A DNA stretch of 64,000 bases, taken from Lewinellaceae bacterium (GTDB lineage Bacteria > Bacteroidota > Bacteroidia > Chitinophagales > Saprospiraceae). Shown here in pieces: positions 63,062-64,000 of this stretch. The notes beneath the pieces were generated by a model. It made no database searches and was not told where the DNA came from. It saw only the letters and a program-made list of their open reading frames with translations. The stretch's first letter is position 1; each line of letters opens with the position of its first letter. The position numbers were made by a program, and so were the translations under genes. The stretch covers positions 186,001 through 250,000 of the forward strand of contig JACJYQ010000007.1 of the NCBI GenBank assembly GCA_020636025.1. Direction: 5' to 3'.

Positions 63062-63101
63062 GGAGCATACCTTTAGTAGGTGTTTCACGGTGTATGAGTT
63101 T

Positions 63102-63580
63102 GTCAAGATGTCTCTCACGCCTGCGGCGGATCCTAATGAACCGCGATGTATTTGGGCTTAGAAGAAGAGCGGTGGTTATTCCCTCATCTGGATGCTTCAT
63201 TAAATAACTTTGTCGTGCTGTAAGCACACGTCCACTCTAGGTTGGAAGAACGTAAAGTGAGTATGCGGCTTTGTTGGTTGAGCGCACTTAGCGTGGACAG
63301 GCGCTTACAGCGCGACAAATTAAGCGAAGGTGATTGTTTGGTAGCAATTGTAAAGGGTGGCGCTTTGGATAGTTCATTCTCGATTTGATGAGGCCAGAAA
63401 AGACCGCAGCGCTCCTCGACATGACAATACGACAATACATGGATTATTAATTTAGATTTCTCCTTTCAGTCGAAATGTCAACACCTAAAAACAAATTCGA
63501 GTGAAACGAGAATGCTGATAATAGTTAGATTCCTACTTGGGCTGTCATGTCGATCCGCCGCAGGCGTGAGAGACACCTTG
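63102..63580. repeat. Nested inverted-repeat element (MITE-like)
   Basis: The outer arms are 30 bp with one mismatch: 63102-63131 (...TCTCTCACGCCTGCGGCGG...) and 63551-63580. A second pair lies inside: TTTGTCGTGCTGTAAGC near 63202 is mirrored by GCTTACAGCGCGACAAA near 63303-63320, each continuing into GTCCAC or GTGGAC. No intact gene lies inside. It occupies most of the 576-bp gap before the lytic transglycosylase gene. Confidence 0.8.
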
Positions 63581-63637
63581 ATAACACAAGCGGCACAAAA
63601 GTGAAACCTGAATCAAAGTCAATTAAAATCACAGAAT

Positions 63638-64000
63638 ATGACCTGGACAAGTAAAACCCGCACCTTATTGATAGTCAACGTTTTGTTGGCTGCTGCTCTT
63701 ATCGGAATTTTTGTTTCCTCTTTCTCGGGAGGAGGCGAGGGTGGTATTTCCATGTCCCCTGAACAGAGAGTCAGGTCGATCAGTCTGGATAAGGACTTCA
63801 ATTTTTGTGGTGAGAAATTCCCGATGGACAACTGGGATGTACGCCAGCGTCTCGATGCAGAGCTCATGCGCAATGTGTATTTCCATTCCCAGACGATTAT
63901 TACTGTAAAACGAGCCAATGCGATATTCCCGATCATTGAACCGATATTGAAATCAGAGGGCTTGCCCGATGATCTGAAATATTTGGCTGCTGCTGAAAGT
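63638..64000 (+). CDS. Lytic transglycosylase (MltD/SLT-like), 3' end beyond window
   Basis: An ATG at 63638 opens a frame that runs to the window edge (121 codons). After a membrane anchor (about 9-30) and a linker with Gly/Glu, the sequence IIEPILKSEGLPDDLKYLAAAES is the start of a soluble-lytic-transglycosylase domain. The catalytic Glu is expected at the Glu of AAAES. Such enzymes cleave peptidoglycan to 1,6-anhydro products. LysM repeats, common in MltD, would lie beyond the window. Confidence 0.85.
   Translation, partial: MTWTSKTRTLLIVNVLLAAALIGIFVSSFSGGGEGGISMSPEQRVRSISLDKDFNFCGEKFPMDNWDVRQRLDAELMRNVYFHSQTIITVKRANAIFPIIEPILKSEGLPDDLKYLAAAES

Overview
The window looks like chromosomal DNA from a member of the Bacteroidota, probably a Saprospiraceae/Chitinophagia-type bacterium. 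This is inferred from type IX secretion C-terminal sorting domains, promoters of the TTTG-n(18-21)-TAnnTTTG kind, absence of obvious Shine-Dalgarno sites, Bacteroidota-typical families (DUF4271 beside hemD, DUF5723, fused E1 alpha/beta dehydrogenase, two-step KduI/KduD uronate route) and dockerin-like secreted proteins. No rRNA, tRNA or CRISPR array was found. Intergenic DNA is unusually rich in palindromes and REP/MITE-like repeats.

Layout. 1-10290 is a pectin/uronate locus. A leftward operon holds uxaB (cut by the window edge), a GH105 fusion, a CE12-GH28 fusion, kduI and kduD; divergent from it are a LacI-type regulator and a CE7-type acetyl esterase. 10371-12161 is a DEAD-box helicase with a structured leader. 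12419-15725 is a leftward run of lpxD, a membrane protein, DUF58 and DUF1801. 16006-21663 is a giant alpha-2-macroglobulin gene. 21770-25355 holds a REP-associated tyrosine transposase between inverted REP repeats and a tandem pair of dockerin-like T9SS cargo genes, one frameshifted. 25540-30932 holds the E1 fusion dehydrogenase, an Arr-type ADP-ribosyltransferase, a beta-CASP RNase-like protein and fumC. 31102-33673 is a NarL/NarX-like two-component pair, followed by a possible structured RNA.

34108-39854 is a compact TetR-controlled envelope operon: a LolA-like protein, two FtsX/LolC-like permeases, a LolD-like ATPase and an outer-membrane barrel. A 39-bp tandem repeat array and superoxide dismutase follow. 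41556-44753 is an AddA/RecB-like helicase with a TTG start and a degenerate nuclease domain. 45067-49629 is a second pectin locus (pectate lyase plus pectin methylesterase, both T9SS cargo). 50010-55743 holds TlpA, GH25, enoyl-CoA hydratase, purA, DUF4271, hemD and a 47-residue membrane peptide. 55813-64000 holds an LD-carboxypeptidase, two AT-rich orphan genes, envelope proteins and the start of a lytic transglycosylase, interrupted by two long inverted-repeat elements.

The strongest integrative signal is a perfect 30-bp element present only beside the two pectin loci (7799-7828 and 44845-44874). It has the same orientation relative to the downstream genes and exactly 43 bp to a -7-like box in both. 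It therefore joins extracellular demethylation and lyase cleavage (45-49 kb) with side-chain removal, oligomer hydrolysis and uronate catabolism (1-7.7 kb) into one predicted LacI-family regulon.
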